From contig CAXXVA010000003.1 in NCBI GenBank assembly GCA_963675365.2, forward strand, positions 868,001 through 932,000: DNA of 64,000 nucleotides. Reading direction: 5' to 3'. The notes under the pieces are model-generated. The model searched no databases. It was not told the origin of the DNA and saw only the letters and a program-made list of their open reading frames with translations. The position numbers were made by a program, and so were the translations under genes. Of this stretch, positions 17,203-25,750 are shown in pieces. Each line of letters begins with the position of its first letter. Positions within the stretch are counted from its first letter, which is position 1. This DNA is from CAXXOK01 sp963675365. Its GTDB lineage: Bacteria > Bacillota > Clostridia > Christensenellales > Aristaeellaceae.

Positions 17203-17270
17203 ATCCTCATGAAATTCTCATCAAAGCGTTATTGTATTCTCAAGCAACGCCATGTTCTCTGTGGTACGAT
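17203..17270 (+). promoter_or_regulatory. Direct-repeat operator and extended -10 promoter of the DUF4342/two-component operon
   Basis: ATCCTCAT (17203-17210) and ATTCTCAT (17214-17221) lie on an 11-nt period. Fourteen bases later comes ATTCTCAAGCA (17236-17246), itself 22 nt from the second repeat, and 15 bases after that TGGTACGAT (17262-17270), an extended -10. The same elements with the same spacing precede the second DUF4342 gene (48071 to 48004, minus strand). Direct repeats with helical phasing are typical for OmpR-family regulators, one of which is encoded in this operon. Confidence 0.6.
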
Positions 17271-17305
17271 GATAGCGGTAAAATACCAGCAAAGGAGAGT
17301 TGAAC

Positions 17306-17926
17306 ATGGCTAAATACACCATACAGGACATTGATATCATCCGCAGGAAAAGCGGACTATCCTACAACGAAGCCGTATCGCTGCTCAAGTACCACAACGG
17401 CAGCCTGACCCAGGCGCTGCTCGACCTGGAAAAGAACGGCAAAATTCTGGAACACGAAGCCCGGACAAACGCGTCCGGCAAGCAAAGGCACAGGAACATC
17501 TTTTACCTTCTCTACCGCTTGCGCCTGAAGATCCGCAAGGACAACATCGTCATCATCAACCTGTCCGCGCTGTTTTTGATCTTCGCGCTGCTGTTCGCCC
17601 CTTGGGTAGTAATCGTCGGCATTCTGTTTGCGCTGGTGATGGGTTACCACATCCGCATCGACAGGAAGTCCAAGGAATTTGAGGACGTTTCCTTCGAGGA
17701 CAGCATCAAACACGCCGGCGAAAACCTAAAGCATACCGTGGATAACATTATCCGCGAATCGGCCAAGGACGACGAGGAAGATGAACAACCAGCGCCCGAA
17801 ATAAAGGAACCCCGTACCGAATCGCCCGCCAGCGGCACTAAACCCGTGGACGTCGAACTTCCCGAGGACGGCGAATATACCATCAAGGACGACGACGACG
17901 GGTATCACGAAGCCAGTATCGGCTGA
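17306..17926 (+). CDS. DUF4342 membrane protein with N-terminal UBA-like domain
   Basis: A 206-residue protein. Residues 1-50 look like the UBA-like helix bundle of the DUF4342 family (SGLSYNEAVSLLKYHNGSLTQAL). Residues 68-118 are the DUF4342 membrane module, with LRLKIRKDNIVIINLS followed by a hydrophobic hairpin containing APWVVIVG. The C-terminal 85 residues are acidic. The molecular role of the family is not established. The ATG at 17306 has AAAGGAG upstream. First gene of an operon with a response regulator (15 bases downstream) and histidine kinase, so it may be the sensed or controlled envelope component. A smaller paralogue without the UBA part is encoded at 47672-47956. Confidence 0.85.
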   Translation: MAKYTIQDIDIIRRKSGLSYNEAVSLLKYHNGSLTQALLDLEKNGKILEHEARTNASGKQRHRNIFYLLYRLRLKIRKDNIVIINLSALFLIFALLFAPWVVIVGILFALVMGYHIRIDRKSKEFEDVSFEDSIKHAGENLKHTVDNIIRESAKDDEEDEQPAPEIKEPRTESPASGTKPVDVELPEDGEYTIKDDDDGYHEASIG

Positions 17927-17940
17927 TCGAAGGGATTTTC

Positions 17941-18630
17941 ATGAGTAAGATACTGATCATCGAAGATGAAAAGAAGATTGCGCGGTTTATCGAACTGGAA
18001 CTTACCCACGAGGGGTACGAGGTTCAGGCGGCGCACGACGGTCGCACAGGGCTTGCCCTGTGCGACAGCTGGAAGCCGGATCTTCTGATTCTGGACCTGA
18101 TGCTTCCCGAGCTTTCGGGCATCGAGGTCTGCCGACGCCTGCGCCAGCACAGCGATATTCCCATCATCATGCTCACAGCCAAGGACGACGTTTCCGACAA
18201 GGTGATGGGGCTGGATATGGGCGCGGACGATTATATCACCAAGCCGTTCGCAATCGAGGAACTGCTTGCGCGCATCCGCGTCTGCCTGAAAAAAACGCGC
18301 CTGGACCAGGGGCATGCCGCAAGCGAGCTGACCGCCGGAAAGCTTTCGCTTAACGCCGCCAGCTATTCCGTCAGCTATGACGGCCAGCCGATCTCCCTGA
18401 CCAAAAAGGAGTTTGATCTCCTGCATTACCTTTGGGTTAACGACCGCACGGCCGTGACCCGCGACGATTTGCTGCTGAACGTATGGGGCTATGATTTTGC
18501 CGGCGATACCAATATTGTGGACGTTTATGTGCGCTATCTGCGCCAGAAGATCGATGATAAGTTCGGCGTCAAGATCATACACACCATCCGCTCCGTAGGC
18601 TATATGTTCAAGTATGAAACCTTCGAATAA
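17941..18630 (+). CDS. OmpR/PhoB-family response regulator
   Basis: A 229-residue DNA-binding response regulator. Receiver domain residues 1-120: acidic pocket Glu8-Asp9, phospho-acceptor Asp52 in LLILDLMLPE, conserved Thr and Lys in MLTAKDDV. The C-terminal winged helix (residues 130-225) has SLTKKEFDLLHYL and the VDVYVRYLRQKID recognition-helix region. The ATG follows AAGGGA. The gene overlaps the kinase gene by 17 bases. I infer that it controls its own operon and the second DUF4342 gene through the shared direct repeats. Confidence 0.95.
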   Translation: MSKILIIEDEKKIARFIELELTHEGYEVQAAHDGRTGLALCDSWKPDLLILDLMLPELSGIEVCRRLRQHSDIPIIMLTAKDDVSDKVMGLDMGADDYITKPFAIEELLARIRVCLKKTRLDQGHAASELTAGKLSLNAASYSVSYDGQPISLTKKEFDLLHYLWVNDRTAVTRDDLLLNVWGYDFAGDTNIVDVYVRYLRQKIDDKFGVKIIHTIRSVGYMFKYETFE

Positions 18631-20026
18631 AAGGAAAAAACTCGAAAAGGCGATAAAACCGAAGCTTCGGATCCGGTTTTTTCGTTATATCGGTTCCTTG
18701 TTTTCAAGGCTGTTTTCGACGTTCCGCTTTTCGCTGACGCTGCGCATCGCCGTGCATTCCAGCCTGCAGCTGATTCGCTCGGTGATCATGATCGCGCTTA
18801 TTTTTACGGTCGTTTATTCCATCGCACAAACGCCTGTGATCAACCGCACGTTTGACACCGTAGAGACGATGACGCCTGCGGACGGCACCGTTTTTACGTC
18901 CGAGCAGCTCAATCGCTTGTCCGTCAATTCCGCGTATTACGTGCAGGAACCCTATACAGACGATTTCAATGGGCTGATCGACCGCGTAACACTGACGGTC
19001 GGTAATCTGTTTCGCGACGGGTTTACGGAATTGACGCTGTATCGAAGCACCGGACACGGCGGTCTGATCGTCGTGTTTGACCTTGCAGATTGGCTGCACG
19101 TATATCTGTTATCGCTGCTTGCCCTGGGGATCGCGGATTTATATCGCATTCTCTATTTCCTGCGCCATCGCCGACGCCTGAACAAACACGTTTTGAGGCC
19201 AATCGCCGATATGACGGCAGCGGCTGAAAAGATGAGCGCCAACAACCTGTCCGACCGTATCAACCTGGCAGGCACCAAAAACGAATTCAAGGACCTTGCG
19301 CTGGTCATCAACAAGATGCTGGATCGCATCGAACGCAGCTACAACAGCCAAAAGCAGTTCGTCAGCGACGCCTCGCACGAGCTGCGCACCCCCATCGCCG
19401 TCATCCAGGGCTATGCCAACATGCTCGAACGCTGGGGCAAGACCGATACCTCGGTACTCGACGAGGGCATTACGGCCATCACACAAGAGACGGCCTCGAT
19501 GAAGGAACTCGTTGAGCGTCTATTGTTCCTGGCGCGGCATGACAAAAAGTCGCTGCTCCTTGAAATGGAACATTTTGATCCTACGGAAATCATTTTTACG
19601 GTCTTCAGAGACGCGCAGCTTTTATCGGCGGCACATCAGTTTGAGCTGAAGGCCGATCATCACTGCATGATCAACGGCGACAAGGGGATGCTCAAGCAGC
19701 TTTTGCGCATTCTGGTCGATAACGCCATCAAATACACGCCTGCGGGCGGAAAGATTACCCTCTCGATGAAAATCGAACAGACGGATTGTGTGATTTCCGT
19801 GCAGGATACCGGACAGGGCATCTCCAAGGAAGAACTTGCCCGCATTTTCGACCGCTTCTACCGCAGCGATAAGGCGCGCAAGGTGCAAAACGGCGGCCAT
19901 GGGCTAGGACTTTCGATCGCGCGCATCATCGTGGTCGCCCACGGCGGCACGATTACCGTGCGTAGCAAGGAAGAGGCGGGCACGACTTTCTTCGTGCGCC
20001 TGCCGCTTGTTGCGGACAACGCCTGA
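18614..20026 (+). CDS. Sensor histidine kinase (HAMP, HisKA, HATPase)
   Basis: A 470-residue membrane sensor kinase. Two transmembrane helices lie at roughly residues 50-72 and 150-180; the intervening ~75 residues form a small extracytoplasmic sensor with no recognised domain. HAMP follows (LRPIADMTAAAEKMSANNLS). The phospho-acceptor is His255 in DASHELRTPIAVIQGY; ATP-binding boxes are DNAIKYT (N), DTGQGIS (G1), FDRFYRSD (F) and GHGLGLSIAR (G2). Its start lies inside the response-regulator gene, so translation is coupled. Confidence 0.94.
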   Translation: MKPSNKRKKLEKAIKPKLRIRFFRYIGSLFSRLFSTFRFSLTLRIAVHSSLQLIRSVIMIALIFTVVYSIAQTPVINRTFDTVETMTPADGTVFTSEQLNRLSVNSAYYVQEPYTDDFNGLIDRVTLTVGNLFRDGFTELTLYRSTGHGGLIVVFDLADWLHVYLLSLLALGIADLYRILYFLRHRRRLNKHVLRPIADMTAAAEKMSANNLSDRINLAGTKNEFKDLALVINKMLDRIERSYNSQKQFVSDASHELRTPIAVIQGYANMLERWGKTDTSVLDEGITAITQETASMKELVERLLFLARHDKKSLLLEMEHFDPTEIIFTVFRDAQLLSAAHQFELKADHHCMINGDKGMLKQLLRILVDNAIKYTPAGGKITLSMKIEQTDCVISVQDTGQGISKEELARIFDRFYRSDKARKVQNGGHGLGLSIARIIVVAHGGTITVRSKEEAGTTFFVRLPLVADNA

Positions 20027-20132
20027 TCCGCTGTTTTCAGCGGGATTATGACGGTTTAGAGATCGCTCCCCTACCGCAATAGTGCAATCTATGGTATGCT
20101 GTTTTTATACCGCCTATGAAAGGAGAAATTCT

Positions 20133-21110
20133 ATGCGGAAAGCACCAAAACCAGGGTTTGTGATAGCGATCGTGATCATCGTGATCGTGCTGATTGTCGC
20201 GGCCACCGGGTTTTACAGAGTTGGACAGGGTGAACAGGCGCTTGTCATCACCTTCGGCCGTGTGACCGATCAAAACGGCCCGGGTCTTTACTGGCATTTA
20301 CCCTTTATCCAGCAAATTATCAGTGAAAGCGTTACGACCATCCATACCGTTGAGTACGGGTTCCGTACTACGTTATCGGGTTCCGCCGGCAGGGCCGCGC
20401 AGTACTCCGATGTGATGGACGAAAGCGTCATGCTCACCAACGACAATTCCATCGTATCCATCGAGGCCATTTACCAGTACACCATCCGCGACGTCAAACA
20501 GTATCATTTCGATATTGACGATCCCGAGGGCACGCTGCAGATCGCCTTTGAAGCCGTTATCCGCCGCAACATTCAAAACAGGCCGCTGGACGACGCGCTG
20601 CTAAACAAAGAAGAGATCGAACTTCAAGTACTGCCAGATTTCCAGGCCCTGATCGACACCTACGCCATGGGCGTGAAGATCAACGACGTTCGTATCCAGA
20701 ACATCTCCGTACCCAGTGAGGTTTCCGCTGCGTACGAGGACGTCAATAACGCTAAAAATGAGAAAACCAAACGGCTGGACGAGGCGGAACGCTATGCCAA
20801 CGAAATCCTGCCAAAAGCCCGTTCTACCGCTTATGAAACCGTGAAACAGGCCGAAGCCTACAAGGCGGAGATCGTCGCGGAGGCCAACAGCAATACAGCC
20901 GTGTTCAACGCAGTGCTCGCAGAGTATCAGCTTGCACCGGAGGTTACCCGCAGGCGTTTGTTAATCGAAACGCTTGAAAGCATTCTGCAAAACAGCGGAA
21001 AAATCATCGTCGCGGACAATACCAGCGACGTGATCAAGATCCTCGATCTTGATCAAGCCGGGACGGATACGGTGTCAAGCGTATCCGCCGTGGAAGGAGG
21101 TGGCAACTGA
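20133..21110 (+). CDS. hflK: HflK-like SPFH/band 7 membrane protein
   Basis: A 325-residue protein with one N-terminal transmembrane helix (residues 8-28) followed by a prohibitin-like SPFH domain: VGQGEQALVITFGRV, GPGLYWHLPFI, and a long charged helical region (residues 195-260). HflK and HflC form a membrane ring that regulates the FtsH protease. The ATG at 20133 is preceded by AAAGGAG; an in-frame ATG at 20082 lacks a ribosome site. It overlaps hflC by one base (TGATG). Confidence 0.9.
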   Translation: MRKAPKPGFVIAIVIIVIVLIVAATGFYRVGQGEQALVITFGRVTDQNGPGLYWHLPFIQQIISESVTTIHTVEYGFRTTLSGSAGRAAQYSDVMDESVMLTNDNSIVSIEAIYQYTIRDVKQYHFDIDDPEGTLQIAFEAVIRRNIQNRPLDDALLNKEEIELQVLPDFQALIDTYAMGVKINDVRIQNISVPSEVSAAYEDVNNAKNEKTKRLDEAERYANEILPKARSTAYETVKQAEAYKAEIVAEANSNTAVFNAVLAEYQLAPEVTRRRLLIETLESILQNSGKIIVADNTSDVIKILDLDQAGTDTVSSVSAVEGGGN

Positions 21111-22129
21111 TGGATAACCAGCGTCCGGTCAACTACGCAAGCGCCGAGTTCAACGCGTTCTTCAAGCGCTCCCGCAACAAGATCATCTGGATCGCCGTGG
21201 CGGTCATCGTGCTGATCATTCTCATCAGCCAGAGCACCTTCATCGTCGGCGAAGCCGAACAGAGCGTTGTTACACGTTTCGGCGTGATCAAACGCATTAT
21301 CATCAACAGCCACAACGATTTCCATGAACGGTATACGGATCAGCTTCAGGACGAAATATCCTTCAGCGAAGACGTTAAGGTCGTCGTCGGCAGCGGGCTG
21401 CAGTTCAAAGTCCCGTTCATCGACAAGGTGGAAACCTACTCTTCCCGCCTATACACTTATATCAGTGATTCGGAGATCGTCAACACCTCTGAAAAGAAGC
21501 AGTACTATATCCAAACCTACGCGCAGTGGTATATTGCCGATCCCGCACTGTTCTCGCTGAAACTCGGCAGCATGATCGCCGCGGAGAACCAGCTTGACAA
21601 CCTGATTCATCCGGTCATCGTACAGGCCATCAACCGCCTGACGGCGGAGGATTTCGTATCCAACAAGGACGTGCTCAATGCCGCCCTGAGCAAAGGCCTC
21701 GTCATGCTCAACGAGGACATGGCGTCGCGCGGTATCGAGATCAAGGATATTCAGGTGCACCGCACCATACTGCCCACGGCCAACCTCGAATCTACCTACG
21801 CCCGCATGCAGGCAGACCGCGCCAAGGTGGCCCAGCAGCTTAGAAGCGAAGGCGACGAGGAATACCGTAAATCCGTATCCGCGGCCGACTTGCAGGCGCG
21901 CCAGATTCAGGCGGATGCCGTCACCGAGGCCGGTGCCGTACGCGCCGATGCGGAAGCCGAGTCCATGCGCATCTACGCCGAAGCGTACAGCGCGGACAGC
22001 GAATTCTACAGCTACTGGCGGTCCTTGCAGGCGTTGGAAACAGCCCTGAACGACAATACCACGCTGGTATTAGATCAGAACCACCCGCTGTGGGCCGATC
22101 TGCTCAACTACATCACCGAAACGCCTTAA
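21110..22129 (+). CDS. hflC: HflC-like SPFH/band 7 membrane protein
   Basis: A 339-residue partner of HflK. The N-terminal cytoplasmic segment (residues 1-23) is longer than usual, then one transmembrane helix (about 24-42). The SPFH domain has VGEAEQSVVTRFGVIKR and GLQFKVPFIDKVETY; the C-terminal part contains the Ala/Glu-rich helix and YAEAYSADSEFYSYWRSL, a hallmark of HflC. The gene ends just before a bidirectional terminator. Confidence 0.93.
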   Translation: MDNQRPVNYASAEFNAFFKRSRNKIIWIAVAVIVLIILISQSTFIVGEAEQSVVTRFGVIKRIIINSHNDFHERYTDQLQDEISFSEDVKVVVGSGLQFKVPFIDKVETYSSRLYTYISDSEIVNTSEKKQYYIQTYAQWYIADPALFSLKLGSMIAAENQLDNLIHPVIVQAINRLTAEDFVSNKDVLNAALSKGLVMLNEDMASRGIEIKDIQVHRTILPTANLESTYARMQADRAKVAQQLRSEGDEEYRKSVSAADLQARQIQADAVTEAGAVRADAEAESMRIYAEAYSADSEFYSYWRSLQALETALNDNTTLVLDQNHPLWADLLNYITETP

Positions 22130-22140
22130 TACTAGGCAAC

Positions 22141-22176
22141 AAACAAAAACCGCCGCTTCTGCGGCGGTTTTTGTTT
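22141..22176. terminator. Bidirectional rho-independent terminator between hflC and thiT
   Basis: Perfect 16-nt arms (22141-22156, 22161-22176) with a TTCT loop; GC core CCGCCGC/GCGGCGG flanked by A- and T-rich tracts. Confidence 0.9.
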
Positions 22177-22192
22177 ACATCACAATGATGCT

Positions 22193-22777
22193 TTATGCTG
22201 CTTTTGGCGATTCGCTTCTTTGGAAATACGCTTCCAGCGGTTTATACAGTACAAAGCCGACCGCAAGGGTAATCAGCATTTCCGGAAGCATATAAGAGCC
22301 GTTATACGAAAGCGACCAGATCCAGCTCGCCCATCCCAGGGAGTTGGGCCACAGAGCTTCCCAGATGATGATACCGCTTGCAAAATGGCAGAGAAACCTT
22401 GCGCTCATGACAACGACGATGCCGACAGCAAACGACGTTTTTTTGGATTTGAACACTGGATCGAATACGGCGGCAAAGCCAAGCACACCGAAGGCCAGCA
22501 CGTAGTCCAGCATAATGATCCCGATGGCCGTGATGGCGTTTGGGGCGTACTGCACGTTGTTGAGGCCAAGCAGAAGCTGCAGCAGGCTGTAGCTCAGCGC
22601 CGTTAAAAGTCCCCATTTTGTTCCATACCGGTGCGCGATCAAGATGATTGGCAGCATACTGCACACCGTAATGCTTCCGCCCAGAACCCAGGGGCCCGTG
22701 AATTGGATCAGGCTCAGTACCGTTGCCACGGCGAGCATGATCGCCGTCTCCGTGATTTTCCGCAGGGTGTAGTTCAT
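22193..22777 (-). CDS. thiT: Thiamine transporter ThiT (ECF S-component)
   Basis: A 194-residue integral membrane protein with about six helices, the substrate-binding S-component that captures thiamine for the shared ECF module. The family motifs are visible: GGSITVCSMLPI, the AHRYGTKWGLLTALSYSLLQ segment, and the RFLCHFASGIIIW helix. The start at 22777 has GGAGG seven bases upstream and is preferred over an ATG at 22795 that abuts the terminator U-tract. A TPP riboswitch with a terminator precedes the gene, which fixes thiamine as the substrate. No EcfAA'T genes are in the window. Confidence 0.95.
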   Translation of the reverse strand: MNYTLRKITETAIMLAVATVLSLIQFTGPWVLGGSITVCSMLPIILIAHRYGTKWGLLTALSYSLLQLLLGLNNVQYAPNAITAIGIIMLDYVLAFGVLGFAAVFDPVFKSKKTSFAVGIVVVMSARFLCHFASGIIIWEALWPNSLGWASWIWSLSYNGSYMLPEMLITLAVGFVLYKPLEAYFQRSESPKAA

Positions 22778-22795
22778 TGTGTTTCCTCCAAACAT

Positions 22796-22831
22796 AAAAA
22801 TTCCCGCCGTTGCGGGTATGCAACGCGGGAA
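22796..22831 (-). terminator. Riboswitch-controlled terminator of thiT
   Basis: On the minus strand a hairpin of CCCGC and GTTGC arms (22831-22801, loop around ATACC) is followed by five U (22800-22796), directly upstream of the thiT ribosome site. It should form when TPP is bound, ending transcription. Confidence 0.8.
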
Positions 22832-22847
22832 ATCATCATATGATGCT

Positions 22848-22932
22848 TGATTCCTACGCCGGCATTACCCGGATCAGGTTCAAGGGTCCCGGGCGTCCGC
22901 CCGATCTCAGCCGATTTCTCAGCACCCCTTGC
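22848..22932 (-). promoter_or_regulatory. TPP riboswitch (THI element)
   Basis: Read on the minus strand the aptamer has the conserved elements in order: GGGGTGC, CTGAGA, a variable GC-rich P3-like hairpin, ACCCTTGAACCTGATC, and GGGTAATGCCGGCGTAGGAA. It binds thiamine pyrophosphate and controls thiT through the downstream terminator, so thiamine uptake is reduced when TPP is plentiful. Confidence 0.95.
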
Positions 22933-22948
22933 GCTTATGCGCACGGCT

Positions 22949-22977
22949 ATCATACGGCAGAGTGATCCGCTTGTCAA
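22949..22977 (-). promoter_or_regulatory. Promoter of thiT
   Basis: Minus strand TTGACA (22977-22972), 17 bases, TATGAT (22954-22949). The predicted transcript starts near 22942, just before the TPP aptamer. Confidence 0.65.
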
Positions 22978-23013
22978 GTACAAGCAAAATACTTTCCATG
23001 AACCTCAGAAATA

Positions 23014-23075
23014 TTGACATGAAAATTGAAAATGTGGTTTAATATACTACGTTTCAATGTTTAGTTTCACTAAAC
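23014..23075 (+). promoter_or_regulatory. Promoter and palindromic operator of the XRE-cupin/pot operon
   Basis: TTGACA at 23014-23019 with TTTAAT at 23038-23043 (18-base spacer). Immediately downstream is a perfect inverted repeat GTTTAGT-TTC-ACTAAAC at 23059-23075, overlapping the expected early transcribed region. It is a likely binding site for the XRE regulator encoded next. Confidence 0.6.
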
Positions 23076-23097
23076 TTTCGATAAGGAGCTGTGCTGA

Positions 23098-23640
23098 GTG
23101 GATATCGGCGGAAAACTGCGCCGGCTGCGGCTGCAGAAAAACCTTACCCAGGAAGAACTTGCGGCCCGGTGCGAGTTAAGCAAGGGCTTTATTTCCCAGG
23201 TGGAGCGCGGCCTGACCTCGCCGTCCATTGCTACGCTGATCGACATTCTGGAAAGCCTGGGAACCAATCCGCAGTCGTTTTTTACCGACGACAGTCCGGA
23301 GAAGATCGTGTTCTCCCAGGCCGAAATGTTCACAAAACAGGACGATGAATTCAAGCACGGTCAAATCACTTGGCTGATCCCTGACGCACAGAAAAACGCA
23401 ATGGAACCCATCATGCTGGAACTGGAAGCCGGCGGCGAGAGCACGGAGCTTCCGCCGCATGACGGCGAGGAATTCGGTTATGTACTCACAGGCCGTGTAT
23501 TGCTTAAGGTTGGCAGCCAGGAATATATTATTAAGAAACAATCAAGCTTCTGCCTCCACCCGTCCTCGGCGCATTCGCTGCGTAATATCGGGTCCGGCCC
23601 CGCCAAGGTGATATGGATCAGCAATCCCCCGAGCTTCTAA
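23098..23640 (+). CDS. XRE-family regulator with C-terminal cupin domain
   Basis: A 180-residue PuuR-like regulator. Residues 1-62 form an XRE helix-turn-helix (NLTQEELAARCELSKGFISQVERG); residues 105-175 are a small cupin (PPHDGEEFGYVLTGRVLLKVG, HPSSAHSLRN) that probably binds a polyamine or related ligand. The start is GTG at 23098 with AAGGAG at 23083-23088. It heads the potABCD operon, as is common for this regulator class in Bacillota, and most likely represses it through the palindrome at 23059-23075. Confidence 0.9.
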   Translation: MDIGGKLRRLRLQKNLTQEELAARCELSKGFISQVERGLTSPSIATLIDILESLGTNPQSFFTDDSPEKIVFSQAEMFTKQDDEFKHGQITWLIPDAQKNAMEPIMLELEAGGESTELPPHDGEEFGYVLTGRVLLKVGSQEYIIKKQSSFCLHPSSAHSLRNIGSGPAKVIWISNPPSF

Positions 23641-23666
23641 ATTGTACTGTATAAGGAGACCGATTC

Positions 23667-24764
23667 ATGGCCGATAAAGTACGCCTGATTGATCTGAAAA
23701 ACATATCCAAAGCGTATGACGGCACTTATGTGCTGCAGAATATTAACCTCTACATCCGGAAAAACGAGTTTGTTACTCTGCTTGGTCCAAGCGGCTGCGG
23801 CAAGACCACCACGCTTCGCATCATCGGCGGGTTTGAACACCCGACGGACGGCGTTGTTTTGTTCGAGGGTAAGGATATTACCCATCTTCCGCCCTACAAA
23901 CGGAAAGTCAATACCATTTTTCAGAAGTACGCGCTGTTCCCCCACCTGAACGTGCAGGACAATATCGCGTTCGGCCAGCGTATCGCCAAAGTACCCTCGG
24001 CGGAAATCAACAAACGCGTGGAAAAGATGCTCGATCTGGTCGATCTGGAAGGCTACGGCAAGCGCCGCGTTGAGCAGCTTTCCGGCGGGCAGCAGCAGCG
24101 GGTGGCTATCGCCCGCGCCTTGATCAACGAGCCGGAGGTCCTGTTGCTGGACGAACCTCTGGGCGCGCTGGATTTGAAACTCCGCAAGGAAATGCAGCTG
24201 GAATTAAAACGCATGCAGCAGACGCTCGGCATTACGTTTTTATACGTAACGCATGATCAGGAAGAAGCGTTGACCATGAGCGATACCGTAGTCGTGATGA
24301 ACCACGGGAAAATACTCCAGATCGGCACGCCTAAGGACGTTTACGACGAACCGGTCAATGCTTTCGTCGCCGATTTTATCGGGGAAAGCAATATCTTCCC
24401 CGGCACGATGCTGGAAGATAAGCTTGTGCGCTTCGCGGGCTTTGATTTCCCCTGCGTGGACAAGGGATTTGGTCGAAACCAACCAGTGGACGTGGTCATT
24501 CGCCCCGAGGACATCAACGTCGGTAAAGAAGACGCGGGCCAGATTACAGGCGTGGTGGAAAGCGTGCTGTTTAAAGGCGTGCATTACGAGATGATCATTA
24601 TTGTCGGAGAGCTTTCGTTTAAAATCCATTCCACCGTCATGCAGGAGCCTGGCTCGCACGTCGGGTTATCGGTTATCCCGTTCAACATCCACATCATGCA
24701 GCCGTCTACGCGAACAGACGATGATGAGGAAACCACCGAGGACCTTGAAGGAGACGAAGTGTAA
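23667..24764 (+). CDS. potA: Spermidine/putrescine ABC transporter ATP-binding protein
   Basis: A 365-residue ATPase. N-terminal domain: Walker A GPSGCGKTT, Q-loop FQKYALFPHL, signature LSGGQQQRVAIARAL, Walker B VLLLDEPLGALD, and the H-loop VTHDQEEA. The C-terminal TOBE-like domain (residues 280-350) is the regulatory OB fold of PotA-type proteins. The acidic C-terminal tail is longer than in Escherichia coli PotA. The ATG has AAGGAG upstream, and the stop overlaps the potB start by one base. Confidence 0.95.
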   Translation: MADKVRLIDLKNISKAYDGTYVLQNINLYIRKNEFVTLLGPSGCGKTTTLRIIGGFEHPTDGVVLFEGKDITHLPPYKRKVNTIFQKYALFPHLNVQDNIAFGQRIAKVPSAEINKRVEKMLDLVDLEGYGKRRVEQLSGGQQQRVAIARALINEPEVLLLDEPLGALDLKLRKEMQLELKRMQQTLGITFLYVTHDQEEALTMSDTVVVMNHGKILQIGTPKDVYDEPVNAFVADFIGESNIFPGTMLEDKLVRFAGFDFPCVDKGFGRNQPVDVVIRPEDINVGKEDAGQITGVVESVLFKGVHYEMIIIVGELSFKIHSTVMQEPGSHVGLSVIPFNIHIMQPSTRTDDDEETTEDLEGDEV

Positions 24765-25750
24765 TGCCAGGCGCGAATATCTCCGGATGGATGATCGCCG
24801 GAATTGCCGTGATCGTGCTCGGATTTGCCGCGCTCGTCTTTGTAGCCGTGCGCCGTTCCGGCGGTATTAAGCGTTCGTTTTTTGCGTCGCCGTATACGCT
24901 CTGGATGATTCTGTTCACCATCGTGCCCGTTATATTAATCACCTACTACGCGTTGACGGATTCCACCGGCGCGTTTACGCTGGATAATTTTAAGAATTTC
25001 TGGGATAGCAATTACTCCGTGAATAAACTCTATGCCGAGATGGGACCCGAATACGCGGTGCTGATTACGCGCGGCACGGTAAATATCGGCATTTTGGTGT
25101 ATTCGCTGTGGATGGCGCTGATTTGCACGGGCATCTGCCTGGTGTTCGGGTATCCAGCCGCGTATTTCATGGCGGATCGCCATATGAAGTACGGCGCGAT
25201 TCTCGTGGTGCTGTTCATCATTCCGATGTGGATGAATTTTCTGCTTCGCACCATCGCCTGGATGTCGATACTGGAGGACTCGGGGCTGATTAACACGGTG
25301 CTCAAGTGGCTTGGATTACCCAAGGCGCAGCTGATGTATAACAACACCGCAGTACTTTTAGGCATGGTGTATAACTTCCTGCCATTTATGGTCTTCCCCA
25401 TCTACACGTCGCTGACGAAAATGGACAGCCGACTTTTAGAGGCCGCGCAGGACCTGGGCGCGAACCCGACCCGGACTTTCTGGACGGTTACCGTGCCCCT
25501 GAGTCTCCCCGGCGTCGTTTCCGGAATCACAATGGTGTTTATGCCTTCGGTCACCACGTTTTTTATTCCGCGCATCCTTGGCGGCGGAAACACGATGATG
25601 TTCGGCGATTTGATTGAAAACCGCTTCCTGTTTCAGGGCAACTGGAACCTGGGCAGCGCGTTGAGCCTGGTGATGATGGCGCTGATTCTGTTAAGCCTTG
25701 GCATCCTGCGCCGGGCTGATCCCGAGGGCGAAGGGAGCGGTATCGTATGA
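24764..25750 (+). CDS. potB: Spermidine/putrescine ABC transporter permease PotB
   Basis: A 328-residue permease of the BPD_transp_1 family. It has an extra N-terminal helix (residues 9-28) before the usual PotB start (FASPYTLWMILFTIVPVILI), then about six helices. The EAA loop is LEAAQDLGANPTRTFWTVTVPLSLPG. It overlaps potC by four bases (ATGA). Confidence 0.94.
   Translation: MPGANISGWMIAGIAVIVLGFAALVFVAVRRSGGIKRSFFASPYTLWMILFTIVPVILITYYALTDSTGAFTLDNFKNFWDSNYSVNKLYAEMGPEYAVLITRGTVNIGILVYSLWMALICTGICLVFGYPAAYFMADRHMKYGAILVVLFIIPMWMNFLLRTIAWMSILEDSGLINTVLKWLGLPKAQLMYNNTAVLLGMVYNFLPFMVFPIYTSLTKMDSRLLEAAQDLGANPTRTFWTVTVPLSLPGVVSGITMVFMPSVTTFFIPRILGGGNTMMFGDLIENRFLFQGNWNLGSALSLVMMALILLSLGILRRADPEGEGSGIV

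Noticed and set aside
20028..20043. CCGCTG-TTTT-CAGCGG hairpin after the histidine kinase gene as a terminator
   Set aside because: A stem is present but no U-tract follows, so it is not listed as a rho-independent terminator.
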